From contig CBDEGP010000002.1 in the NCBI GenBank assembly GCA_965237875.1, positions 1-64,000 on the forward strand: a stretch of DNA of 64,000 nt, in the 5' to 3' direction. Shown here piece by piece: positions 1 through 8,505 of this stretch. Origin of the DNA: DAOUJI01 sp965237875 (GTDB lineage: Bacteria > Chloroflexota > Dehalococcoidia > Lucifugimonadales > JAGWBF01). Below the pieces are notes generated by a model, which saw nothing but the letters and a program-made list of their open reading frames with translations, was not told where the DNA came from and did no database searches. Position numbers and translations under genes: made by a program. Each line of letters begins with the position of its first letter. The first letter of the stretch is position 1.

Positions 1-884
1 GTCGGACAGAGGGCCAAGAATCGGCCCGGAAATCACTCCCATGCCTGCCAGCAGCCCCAGATGGAGGCCCGCCTCTATCTTGCTCATCCCCAGGCTGCGC
101 GTAGTGTCGATGATTCCCATATCGTCCTCGACGCCTATCAAGTAGAAGGGCGTCCAGTGGGCGACGGCGCTCAACCCAATCCCCCTGAGCACTGCGACCA
201 AAACCAGCGCCATCACGACGGGGTTCTTGACCGCCGTTAGGGAATGACGCAACTGAGGGCCCAGCTCTCTGGCCTCTTCACTTTCGCCGCTGCTCCCTAC
301 GTCCCTGAGCGACCACCACACGAACACCGCCATCAGCGCCGCCGGAGCTGCGTAGATGAACAGGACGTAACGCCAGAGGAGCACGGTCAGAAGGACGGCC
401 GCCAACAGCGGGCCAAGATAGTTGCAGATGTTCGCCACCGTGCCATGAATGGTTATCGCAAAACCGCGGCGATCGGGAAATCGCTGGGAAAGGGCGGCGG
501 CCGCCGGCAAGTGCCACAGCGAACCCGGCACGGAAACTAGCAGCATGGCCAAGACCAAGACGGCAAAGTTGGGAGACGCGCCCATTATTGATGAAAGTCA
601 GGGCTGACCAGGCCATGCACCCGGTCAGTATCAGGCCCCACTTGTCCTTGAGCATGTCCACCAAAGGACCGCCACCCAGGTTGACGACGCCGGAGCCAGC
701 CTGCTGATGGAAAAAGCGTGCCACCAGAAGGTTGCTGTACCCCAAAGACGGCGGCTATCTCCCGCAGGATGAGAGGGAACCCCAGATCGTAAAGGTGGGA
801 TATGCCGTGGCCGAAGGAGAGGCTCCCAAGGATGAAGCCCCGGTTCTGCCGCATTCCTACCCTGGCGGGGACAGCCTCTTCCAA
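1..884 (-). pseudogene. MFS transporter, two frameshifts, truncated by window edge
   Basis: The frames join into one major facilitator permease with several hydrophobic helices. The N-terminal frame reads RGFILGSLSFGHGISHLYD; later pieces read GGGPLVDMLKDKWGLILTG and GLLAGMGVISGPILGPLSD. Intact reading needs two one-base deletions: one G from the CCCC run (+ strand) at 740-743, giving VFGYSNLLVAR, and one A near 586-590, giving FIIMGASPNF. The start is a TTG at 884 or the ATG at 854, and neither has a convincing Shine-Dalgarno. The C-terminus lies outside the window. Substrate unknown. It may be a real pseudogene or an intact gene with base-calling errors, because the next two genes show the same kind of lesion. 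Confidence 0.75.
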
Positions 885-895
885 AACGTCTAGCT

Positions 896-1340
896 CTAGC
901 TTACCCGCTGGTCCAGCTGCACGAAGTTGCCGTCGGGGTCCTGGAAAACGGTGGTCATGACCTGGCCGCTTCCGTCCTCCCCGTACCAGGTGGAGTCCAT
1001 TGTGTGGGGCCCGGACCGTACGTTCACGCCCGCCGCCTTCAGCTTTTCCAGGGTCTCCTCCAGGTCTTCAACCCAGAAGGCGAAGTGGTGGTACCCCAGC
1101 TGGTTCATCTGCAACGGCTCTCCGGGGATCGGGGTCGTGTTCTGCCCTAGCACGATGAAGGTAGAGTCAGGGCCGTCCTCCCAACGCAGGTACACAGCCC
1201 GCCGTTCGCCCCGCGGTTCCTCCGTTCTCTATCCTGTCCAAGTCCACCTTCAGTCCCAGCAAGTCCCGGTAGAAACCGAGGGCTTTGTCCATGTCTTTGA
1301 CGCCTATGGCAAGGTGGGAAAAGGCTCTAGTCTTCAACAT
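896..1340 (-). pseudogene. VOC/glyoxalase-fold protein, one frameshift
   Basis: The ATG at 1340 is preceded by a strong AGGAGG. The first half reads FSHLAIGVKDMDKALGFYRD, the typical first beta-alpha unit of the vicinal oxygen chelate fold. The second half, in another frame, reads YHHFAFWVEDLEETLEKLK and ends FQDPDGNFVQLDQRVS, the second unit. Removing one base from the CCCC run at 1209-1212 joins them through GERRAVYLRWEDG into about 147 residues, the usual single-domain length. VOC enzymes include lactoylglutathione lyases, extradiol dioxygenases and resistance proteins; nothing here picks a substrate. It is a paralogue of the next gene. Confidence 0.8.
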
Positions 1341-1377
1341 ATCCTCCTATCGAGCGGCGCTTGATAAGCCGGCCGGG

Positions 1378-1816
1378 TTATTCGTTGATGCATTGCTCGA
1401 ACTGGACGGGAAGTCCGTCCGGGTCGTAGCAGAACAGGGAGTAGTACCTGCACCCGTACACAGGTTGAAACAACGTGTTGTCCACTTCTCTGGGTTCCGA
1501 AAAACACTGTACGCCGTCCGCGGTCAGCCTCTGGTACATTTCGTGGATGTCGTCCACCCCAGAATGAAAAGTGGTCGATGGGAGTGGGATCGGTTCCGCC
1601 GTTCTTGTACTCATCGTCCAAGTACTGGGCGATGACGAGCTTGAAGGAGTCGTCGTTCCCCTCCCAGTCCAGGTACGCGGCCCGCCGTCTATAGCTGCCG
1701 CCGTCTTCCGTCGCCTGGTGGTACATTCGCATCCCCAGCAGGTCGCGATAAAAATGCAGGGACTTGTCCAGGTCCCGCACGTACAAGGCATTGTGGGACA
1801 TGCCTATGGTAGCCAT
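1378..1816 (-). pseudogene. VOC/glyoxalase-fold protein, one frameshift
   Basis: Starts at the ATG at 1816 behind AAGGAGGAG. The N-terminal half reads SHNALYVRDLDKSLHFYRD and continues to TPIDHFSFW. The rest is in a second frame, VDDIHEMYQRLTADGVQ to DPDGLPVQFEQCINE. Deleting one base from the CCCC run at 1557-1560 gives FWVDDIHEM and a continuous VOC-domain protein of about 145 residues. Its position next to a second VOC gene and an MFS permease suggests one small-molecule uptake or turnover unit. Function unassigned. Confidence 0.8.
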
Positions 1817-2069
1817 TCTCTCCTCCTTACATCATATAGCCCGACGCTTGTGGGGCCTTTATCGTAGAGTCAAACAGAGGATATAAATGGGCGGCTGCTC
1901 GACCCGGCCGGTCGGCTTGTTCGGACCACTGTCGCAGTTCGCCGACAGTCGAAGTTTATACCACCGGCGCTCCGAATAACAGCGTCCCGCATCCACCGTC
2001 CTCTGGACGCGGCCCCGGCTTTTACTTCAGTTTCCGTTGTCATGTGAACTATTTTGGGCGACGGGCTTC

Positions 2070-2099
2070 TTGTTGCATACCTGGCGCATAGGATAAACT
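2070..2099 (+). promoter_or_regulatory. Possible sigma70-type promoter for prfA
   Basis: TTGTTG at 2070-2075 and TAAACT at 2094-2099, spacer 18, 35 bp before the prfA ATG. Nothing else was recognised in the 1817-2133 gap between the divergent VOC gene and prfA. Confidence 0.3.
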
Positions 2100-2133
2100 A
2101 TACAACAATCACTGCAACATTACGTTATCGCCA

Positions 2134-3228
2134 ATGCCAGACAGTTCCACCGACCGCTTGCTGAAAAAGCTGGCTCTCGTAGAGGACAGGTTCACCGAGA
2201 TCGAGAACCTGCTCTCCGATCCGGAAGTGACCTCCGACTATTCCCGAGTCCAAACTCTGGCTAAGGAGCGTTCTTCAATCGAGGGGCGGGTTGCTATGCT
2301 CCGTGAGTACCGCCGCCTCTTGGGCCGGAAGCGGGACGCTCACGCCATCTTGGAAGACGCCCCCGACGCCGAAATGGCCTTGTTGGCGCGGGATGAATTG
2401 GAATCGACCGACCTCCGCATCGCTCGGCTGGACCGGGAGTTGAAGCTGGCGTTGCTGCCCAAGGACCCCAACGACGACAAGGATGTCATCGTGGAGATCC
2501 GCGAAGGAGTGGGGGGACTTGAAGCGGCCCTTTTCGCCGGAGATCTGTACCGCATGTACACCCGCTACGCCCAGTTGCACGGCTGGGACGTCGAGGTCCT
2601 GAACTCCAACCCCGCCGAGAAGGGCGGATTCAAAGAGGTTGTATTCGAAGTAAAGGGGACGGGAGCGTTCAGCAAGCTCAAATTTGAGCGAGGGGCCCAC
2701 AGGGTGCAAAGAGTGCCCCTCACCGAGGCCTCAGGCAGAATTCATACTTCCACCGCCACGGTTGCCGTTCTTCCCGAAGCCGATGAAGTCGAAGTTGGCA
2801 TCAACCAGGACGACTTGCGGGTGGATATATTCCATGCCAGCGGCCACGGGGGACAGAACGTCAACAAAGTAGCTTCGGCCGTGCGCATCGTCCACATACC
2901 CACGGGGACCGTAGCCATTTGCCAGGACGAGCGCTCCCAGTTCAAGAACCGCCAGAAGGCCATGGCGGTCCTTCGGGCCAGGCTTTACGAGGCGGAACAG
3001 CGCAGGAAGGACAGCGAGATCGCCGCGTCTCGCCGCGCTCAGGTGGGCGCCGGCGAGAGGGCCGAGAAGATACGGACCTACAACTTCCCCCAGGACCGCA
3101 TTACCGATCACCGCATCAGTTCCAGCTTCCACGGCATTCAGCAGGTGTTGGACGGGAGCGTTGACGAGATCATCGAGGCGTTGAGCGCCAACGAACGGAC
3201 CGCCCTCCTCGAACATGCCCTGACCTGA
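2134..3228 (+). CDS. prfA: Peptide chain release factor 1
   Basis: Class I release factor, 364 aa, normal length. It recognises UAG/UAA in the ribosomal A site and triggers peptidyl-tRNA hydrolysis. The GGQ catalytic motif is at residues 239-241 within GHGGQNVNKVASAV. The codon-recognition tripeptide is PLT (195-197) in RVPLTEASGRIHTS, where most RF1 have PAT; it fits the PxT rule and is not the RF2 SPF motif, so this is RF1. It is followed 152 bp later by prmC, whose product methylates the GGQ glutamine; this gene pair is conserved in many bacteria. Confidence 0.97.
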   Translation: MPDSSTDRLLKKLALVEDRFTEIENLLSDPEVTSDYSRVQTLAKERSSIEGRVAMLREYRRLLGRKRDAHAILEDAPDAEMALLARDELESTDLRIARLDRELKLALLPKDPNDDKDVIVEIREGVGGLEAALFAGDLYRMYTRYAQLHGWDVEVLNSNPAEKGGFKEVVFEVKGTGAFSKLKFERGAHRVQRVPLTEASGRIHTSTATVAVLPEADEVEVGINQDDLRVDIFHASGHGGQNVNKVASAVRIVHIPTGTVAICQDERSQFKNRQKAMAVLRARLYEAEQRRKDSEIAASRRAQVGAGERAEKIRTYNFPQDRITDHRISSSFHGIQQVLDGSVDEIIEALSANERTALLEHALT

Positions 3229-3380
3229 TCCCGCGACGCCCAAGGCCCGCACACGAGCCTAACGCCTTAATGCCTCATAGACAGAGACGACCCTGGAATT
3301 CAATACGGCTTGACCGCAGGAGAGTTAGCCTGCATCGTAAGCTGCGACATTAAGCATCGGGTGAGGAAAACCGTCCTCGA

Positions 3381-4247
3381 ATGATGGACGGGCAGTTCAT
3401 GCCAAACCTCGGTGAGACGCTGCTCCGAATTTCCGGATCGCTGGCGGAAGTTTCCATTCCCGACGCGCGGCTGGAATCGGAAGCGCTGCTGGCCCATGTC
3501 CTCCAAATGTCCCGCACTCAGACGCTGGCCCATCCCGAGCGGCCGTTGTCTCCCGAAGAAGACCTGGCTGTCTCGGAGGTCCTCCGCCGGAGGCTGAGCC
3601 GCGATCCTCTGGCTTACATCACCGGACGCAAGGAATTCTTCGGCATCGATCTGATGGTCAACCCGTCGGTTCTGGTCCCAAGGCCGGAGACAGAGGCGCT
3701 GGTGGAAAACGCCGTTAAGATAGTCCATGAATTCCCTGAAGGTCAGGAGCCGGCGCTGGTGGACGTCGGTACGGGATCAGGCGCCATTGCCGTATCGCTG
3801 GCGGTCCACCTGATGTCCGCAAAGATTTTCGCGGTGGACTCTTCCGCCGGGGCTTTGGCGGTGGCCCAAGCCAACGCCAAAATGCACGGAGTGGCGGATA
3901 GAATCACGTTCCTGGAAGGCGACCTCCTGACCCCCCTGAACAGCGCCGTAGACCTGATTATAGCGAACCTCCCGTATGTCCGAAGCGGCGAGCTGTCGAG
4001 TTTGGCGCCGGAGGTGCAGCGGGAGCCCAGAGAAGCCCTGGACGGAGGTCAAGACGGGTTGGACGTAATCCGGAGGATGATGCATCAGGCCCAGCACGTC
4101 ATCTCCGGCGACGGCGTGATTTTGTTGGAGATGGACCCCAGACAGGCCGGGCCTCTCCGCGTGATGGGAGAATCGATGTTTCCAGGAGCCGAGATTTCCA
4201 TCCTGAAAGACCTGGCCGGCCTGGAGCGCGTCTTCATGCTTCGCTGA
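3381..4247 (+). CDS. prmC: Release factor glutamine methyltransferase
   Basis: 288 aa, SAM-dependent N5-glutamine methyltransferase acting on the GGQ of release factors. The N-terminal helical domain (about 1-80) is followed by a Rossmann methyltransferase domain with VDVGTGSGAIAVSLA as SAM motif I. The substrate-binding tetrapeptide, usually NPPY, is NLPY here (196-199, IIANLPYV). The C-terminal LLEMDPRQ region is also typical. A start at the second ATG (residue 2) is equally possible. It sits directly downstream of prfA, its substrate's gene. Confidence 0.95.
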   Translation: MMDGQFMPNLGETLLRISGSLAEVSIPDARLESEALLAHVLQMSRTQTLAHPERPLSPEEDLAVSEVLRRRLSRDPLAYITGRKEFFGIDLMVNPSVLVPRPETEALVENAVKIVHEFPEGQEPALVDVGTGSGAIAVSLAVHLMSAKIFAVDSSAGALAVAQANAKMHGVADRITFLEGDLLTPLNSAVDLIIANLPYVRSGELSSLAPEVQREPREALDGGQDGLDVIRRMMHQAQHVISGDGVILLEMDPRQAGPLRVMGESMFPGAEISILKDLAGLERVFMLR

Positions 4248-4312
4248 GGAATCCCGGATGACGGCGGACCTCCGTCTCCCCACTCCGCCGCATCTTGTGG
4301 CATAGTAGCAGC

Positions 4313-4786
4313 GTGAAGCCTCCAGCACATGCGGTCATATCCATAGGCATCGGCGGAATCGTGTGGGCCGCCACCAAGTCTCCCTACTCCATGCTGGCGG
4401 CCTCCGTGACCGGCGTCGCTGTAGACCTGGACCACTTGGTGGAGTATTACCTATGGTTTATCAAGGAGGACAACTCCCGGGTATTCTACCTTCTCCACAG
4501 CTATGAACTATTGATTCCCTGCATACTGGCGGGGGTTCTATCGGGAGGAGACCCGGTCGTCATTGGGGTAAGCGCCGCCTTTTTGGGCCACCTGCTCACC
4601 GACCAGATCGCCAACCCCATGCACCCGCTGGCCTACTTTCTTACGTTCAGAGTCATAAACGGGTTCAACCGGGCCAAGCTGGTGCGTCAACCTTGGGACG
4701 AGCTGCGGGCCGATTTCCTCAAGGTGCATGGGGCAAGGTTGGCGTTGGGAAGGCTCAGGAGGACGCGGAGAGGCCGCACCGACTAA
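4313..4786 (+). CDS. Predicted membrane protein, YdjM/DUF457-like metal-dependent hydrolase family
   Basis: About 157 aa from GTG 4313; a TTG at 4295 is the alternative, and neither has a clear Shine-Dalgarno. Hydrophobic segments lie at about residues 5-30 and 65-105. Conserved polar residues sit at their edges: DLDHLVEYY, LLHSYELL and GHLLTDQIANP. This spacing of D-x-D-H, H-S and H-x-x-x-D resembles membrane-bound YdjM-type hydrolases. The C-terminus is basic. Family assignment is from motif resemblance only and the substrate is unknown. Confidence 0.55.
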   Translation: MKPPAHAVISIGIGGIVWAATKSPYSMLAASVTGVAVDLDHLVEYYLWFIKEDNSRVFYLLHSYELLIPCILAGVLSGGDPVVIGVSAAFLGHLLTDQIANPMHPLAYFLTFRVINGFNRAKLVRQPWDELRADFLKVHGARLALGRLRRTRRGRTD

Positions 4787-4802
4787 CGGCGGCGAACAGC
4801 GC

Positions 4803-5561
4803 CTACGGCTTTTCGTCTTGTTCGGAGGCCCGGTCCGGAGCGGGGGTGGTTGTTTCTTCCGTGATGGGTTGAACAGGCGCCGCTCCCTCGGGTGACGGCC
4901 CGTTTTCGGCAGTCCGGGGGGTTCCTCCGAACGTCAAAGGACCCGCCCTGATAGTGTCGGGCGACGCTATCCCGGCTGACACTATCATCTTCATTGCCTC
5001 ATCCACAGGCAAGTCGGTATAGGTCACCCGGTCCTCGGGGAGGATGCACAGGAATCCTGATGTGGGGAAGGGAGAGGTGGGCATATACACGGCGAGCAAC
5101 GTCCCTCCGTTTTCGTCCTTCATCTTGGCGGTGACCAGTCCAATGGACCTGAGTCCGTATCCGGGGAACTCGACGAGCACCACAGCGCTGTACTTGCCGC
5201 CTCCTCCGCCTGCGACTGAGGTGAACACCTCAGTCGCCTGACGGGCCGTACGGTATATGCCGCGGACTATGGGGACCAGGTCCACCACGCCGTGGCCGAA
5301 TTGGATGAGCCGCCGTCCTATTACTTGAGTTGCTATCAGCCCCACCAGGTATATGATCAACGCCAGGGCTGCAATGCCCATGCCGGGCGTATACCGGTTT
5401 GCGAATTTTTCTATCAGGTCTTCCAGTATGGGGTCGAACGTGTCGAACAGGAACTTGAGAATGACCCAGGTGATCACAAGGGGCAGCATCACCAGGATGC
5501 CTGCGCCCAAGCTGGTCCGGACGTGGCTGCCAAGGGCTCTAAAAAATGACTTTATGAACAA
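4803..5561 (-). CDS. DUF502 family membrane protein
   Basis: 252 aa, from a TTG start at 5561. Two transmembrane segments (about 17-37 and 57-80) are followed by the DUF502 signature: DLVPIVRGIYRTARQATEVF, then VVLVEFPGYGLRSIGLVT and VYMPTSPFPTSGFLCILPED. The last 50 residues are a Pro/Glu-rich disordered tail. DUF502 proteins are widespread inner-membrane proteins of unproven function. It is the last gene of the long minus-strand run, 66 bp after the glycosyltransferase. Confidence 0.85.
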   Translation of the reverse strand: MFIKSFFRALGSHVRTSLGAGILVMLPLVITWVILKFLFDTFDPILEDLIEKFANRYTPGMGIAALALIIYLVGLIATQVIGRRLIQFGHGVVDLVPIVRGIYRTARQATEVFTSVAGGGGGKYSAVVLVEFPGYGLRSIGLVTAKMKDENGGTLLAVYMPTSPFPTSGFLCILPEDRVTYTDLPVDEAMKMIVSAGIASPDTIRAGPLTFGGTPRTAENGPSPEGAAPVQPITEETTTPAPDRASEQDEKP

Positions 5562-5627
5562 TACCGAGCCAACTGAGTTGCGAGATACGGCGTCTCGGCT
5601 CCGGCCTGGAGCGGGCGCTAATGCGGT

Positions 5628-6821
5628 CTAAAGGTCCCTGTACAGGAGCAGGGTCTCCTGGGCGACTCGTTCCCAACTCATGCCTTCAGCCCTCTCTCGG
5701 GCTGCTCGACCCATGCTTTTCTGCAGGGCCTTGCTGGAGAATATCACTTCCACCGAGTCGGCGTAAGGCTCAGGGCAGCGCCCGGAAACCAGGTATCCCG
5801 TGCGCCCATGATGCACCACGGCGCTCAAGCCCCCCACCCTGGAGGCGACAACCGGAGTCCCGCAAGCCATGGCTTCCAACGCCACCAGTCCAAAACTCTC
5901 GTAGTGGGAAGGCACAACGCAAACATCTGCGGCGTTGTAGTAGACGGGCAGTTGCCTCTGGTCCACCAGTCCTACGAACTCCAATGAATCCTCAATTCCC
6001 AGCTCCTTTGCCATCTCCTTGAGACGCTCCACTTCGGCTTCTTGCTCCATATTGCCGCCGACTATCAGCGCCTTTATGTGGGCCTCTTCCATTATGGCGG
6101 CGCTGCGCAGCAGGAGGTCCAGACCTTTAATCGGCTCGATTCTCCCCACGTACAGGATGACCTTCTCTCCGTTGAGTCCCAGCTGTTTTCGTGACTCTTC
6201 CATGTCAAGAGGCTTGAACAGGGACAGGTCCACACCGCAGGAAAGCAGTCTTATCCGCTCCTCCGGCGCCTGGTACAAGCGCACCATAGCCGACTTCTCG
6301 TGGGGACTGGATGCGGTTATCAGGTCCGCCGTGGCCATAAGCTCACGTTCGACTGCCGACCTGTTTGGAGAGTCGTCTTCACCAACGCGAGCCCGGGCCT
6401 TGAGTTCCATCAAGGTATGAAACGTCACGACGTGGGGGACGCCCCAACGCCGGGCCGCCTTTCCGCCGACCCATCCCGACAGCCAGTAGTGCGAGTGGAC
6501 GAGGTCGTAGCTGTGGCCGTCGGTCCGGCGGAACCGCTCCATGTCCTCCAGGAACCCCGGCAGGTGGGTGAAGAAGGTGTTCATGGACGCCTCCGGCGGA
6601 CCCCCGTCCAGGTGGACCAACCGGACGTTGTCGTCCAGGTCAAGAACATCCGAATCGTGTCCGGCGTGCCGCCGGGTGAACATGTCCACCTTTATTCCCA
6701 TGCCGCCCAGGCGTTGAGAGAGCTCTTTCAGATACACGTTCATGCCGCCGGCCTTACCCTGTCCCGGAGCGGCAAGGGGGCAGGTGTGCAGGCTTATGAG
6801 CGCGGCCCTGTCTACGTTCAA
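5628..6821 (-). CDS. Glycosyltransferase family 4 (MshA/sucrose-phosphate-synthase-like)
   Basis: 397 aa GT-B enzyme. The N-terminal acceptor domain opens with SLHTCPLAAPGQGKAGGMNV, typical of the MshA/SPS branch, and has MFTRRHAGHDSDV. The C-terminal nucleotide-sugar domain has YVGRIEPIKGLDLLL and the E-x7-E motif in ESFGLVALEAMACGTPVVAS. The start is taken as TTG 6821, which overlaps the upstream stop as TTGA; further upstream the frame is only a shadow of the GNAT gene. Chloroflexota are not known for mycothiol, so the acceptor is probably a lipid or other polyol. Translational coupling to the GNAT gene suggests a joint envelope or glycolipid role. Confidence 0.85.
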   Translation of the reverse strand: MNVDRAALISLHTCPLAAPGQGKAGGMNVYLKELSQRLGGMGIKVDMFTRRHAGHDSDVLDLDDNVRLVHLDGGPPEASMNTFFTHLPGFLEDMERFRRTDGHSYDLVHSHYWLSGWVGGKAARRWGVPHVVTFHTLMELKARARVGEDDSPNRSAVERELMATADLITASSPHEKSAMVRLYQAPEERIRLLSCGVDLSLFKPLDMEESRKQLGLNGEKVILYVGRIEPIKGLDLLLRSAAIMEEAHIKALIVGGNMEQEAEVERLKEMAKELGIEDSLEFVGLVDQRQLPVYYNAADVCVVPSHYESFGLVALEAMACGTPVVASRVGGLSAVVHHGRTGYLVSGRCPEPYADSVEVIFSSKALQKSMGRAARERAEGMSWERVAQETLLLYRDL

Positions 6822-7801
6822 TTTCGTCTTACCGTTATTTGATATATCGTTGTGTCCTTTCCGCCAAGGTCGTACTTGTAGGGTTCCGGTCCCCTGAGGA
6901 AATCGAAGCATTCGAGGCCAATCTCGATGGCGTCCCGCACGCACATGGCCTTGAGGGCCAGCCCGACGGAATAGTAAGAATAGTCGGGGTCGTAACCGCT
7001 GTTGTAGAGGCGCCGCGCATTGCGATAGTCGAAACACATCGCCGCGGCTACGCGCTTGCCGTCCAACTCCAGGAAAAAGAGCCTGAAGGCCCCCATTTCG
7101 GCGATCTCTCCGGCTATGCTCCTGAAGAACTGCTCTCTCTCAGGCGTGAGGAACCGCCGCTTCTCCTGCTTACTCTTCCGCATCAGCGGGAAGAAGTCTT
7201 CCAGGTTGGCTTCCACGTCCTCCGGGCTTGAATAGACTCGGAAGGCCAAGTCCCCGTGGGCTGATTCCAACCTGCGGAGCTTGCGCCTGAGCTCGTGCCG
7301 GTCCTTTTTAGAGAGGAGGCCCAGGTAAGTTTCCCAGTTGTCGGGCAGCTTCACCTTGGGAGCGACATCCTCCTCTTCGATGTCCACTGAATACCCTCTG
7401 GACAGGGCCAACTCAGGCAAGTGGACCAGAGTCGGGGAGTCGGCGGCCAGGGACGACAGCCGGACCGAGTTCCAGGGCTCTCCCTCCAGAAAATCCATCA
7501 GGGACGTGTAGAAACGGAGCTCGCTTCCCGGCGCCACCAGGAAATCGCCGTAGTCGTTCAGGTCCTGGCTGCCGATGAACGAGATTGTGCCGTTTCTGCG
7601 GGCCAGCGGCGCTATTGCGTCCACTTTGTCGCCGCTGTTCATGCACAGCATCATCATCTCGGCGCCGTCGCCGAAGAGCTTCCACCAGGTCTTCTGCCAC
7701 TGGTGGGTCGTGAAAATGGTGTGGCTTACGGGACCGTTGAGGACGCTCTTCCACACCTCTTCGGCGTCGGCATAGGAGTTTAGTCTAGTAAGGCCGCTCA
7801 A
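6818..7801 (-). CDS. CelD/BcsL-type GNAT acetyltransferase (FemAB-like)
   Basis: 327 aa. The C-terminal GNAT-6 domain reads LSKKDRHELRRKLRRLES, then FFLELDGKRVAAAMCFDYRN and LYNSGYDPDYSYYSVGLALK, ending FDFLRGPEPYKYDLGG, the usual closing block of the CelD/BcsL family. These enzymes acylate sugars or peptides in exopolysaccharide and envelope synthesis. It starts with TTG 7801, overlapping the folE stop as TTGA, and ends overlapping the glycosyltransferase start in the same way. Substrate unknown. Confidence 0.85.
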   Translation of the reverse strand: MSGLTRLNSYADAEEVWKSVLNGPVSHTIFTTHQWQKTWWKLFGDGAEMMMLCMNSGDKVDAIAPLARRNGTISFIGSQDLNDYGDFLVAPGSELRFYTSLMDFLEGEPWNSVRLSSLAADSPTLVHLPELALSRGYSVDIEEEDVAPKVKLPDNWETYLGLLSKKDRHELRRKLRRLESAHGDLAFRVYSSPEDVEANLEDFFPLMRKSKQEKRRFLTPEREQFFRSIAGEIAEMGAFRLFFLELDGKRVAAAMCFDYRNARRLYNSGYDPDYSYYSVGLALKAMCVRDAIEIGLECFDFLRGPEPYKYDLGGKDTTIYQITVRRN

Positions 7802-8370
7802 GGCCTTCTCCCGTAGAGGGCCGCCATAAGCTCTGCCTTGTCGCTGCCGTTGGAGTCAAATGCGCCTCTGAACGCCAAAGTCGCTATCAGGCTGCCCTCT
7901 TTTTTGACGCCGCGCATCGTCATGCAGAGATGCTCCGCCTCGATGACAACTCCCGTTCTGTGGGGTTGGAGCACGCTTTGAATCGCATCGGTTAGACGAA
8001 CGGTCATACGCTCCTGAAGCTGCGGCCGTCTGGCCACCGCATCCAGGGCCCTGGCCAGCTTGCTGGCTCCGGCAATCTTGCGGTCGGGGGCGTAGGCGAT
8101 GTGGGCCCTGCCAAAGAAGGGCAAAAAGTGGTGTTCGCAGATGGAGTGGAAGGGAATGTCCCTGAGGACCGCCAATTCGCCTTGGGAGGCGCCTTCCTCA
8201 AACACGGTGTTCAGCTCGGACTCGGGCTCGACTCCCAATCCCTGGAAGAGCTCATCGTACATGTCCGCGACGCGCCTGGGCGTCTCCTTGAGGCCCTCCC
8301 TGGACGGGTCTTCACCGATTGCCTCGATCATCATGGCGACGGCGGCCCGGAGCTTTGGACGGTCAATCAT
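7798..8370 (-). CDS. folE: GTP cyclohydrolase I
   Basis: 190 aa, normal length. It converts GTP to 7,8-dihydroneopterin triphosphate, the first step of folate (or tetrahydropterin) synthesis. The zinc and active-site blocks are present: FHSICEHHFLPFFG (Cys and His ligands), APDRKIAGASKLARALDAVA, and EAEHLCMTMRGVKKEGS with the second zinc Cys. The ATG at 8370 has AGAGA upstream. It lies 135 bp after hom and couples to the GNAT gene. Folate links it to glyA in the same run. Confidence 0.96.
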   Translation of the reverse strand: MIDRPKLRAAVAMMIEAIGEDPSREGLKETPRRVADMYDELFQGLGVEPESELNTVFEEGASQGELAVLRDIPFHSICEHHFLPFFGRAHIAYAPDRKIAGASKLARALDAVARRPQLQERMTVRLTDAIQSVLQPHRTGVVIEAEHLCMTMRGVKKEGSLIATLAFRGAFDSNGSDKAELMAALYGRRP

Positions 8371-8505
8371 GATCTCTCTTCATACGACTGCGGTTTCGAC
8401 GGCATCCGGGACTTCTGACCGGACAACCCGCGCCCCGGTCCATGTCCTGGGCGTCGGAGGGTTCCGGAGTCATTATACAACCAATCTCATCCGGAGCATG
8501 ACGCT

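Noticed and set aside
1185..1220. Programmed frameshift in the VOC genes
   Set aside because: Three neighbouring genes show extra bases in ordinary G4/C4 runs without slippery heptamers or stimulatory structures; decay or sequence error is simpler.
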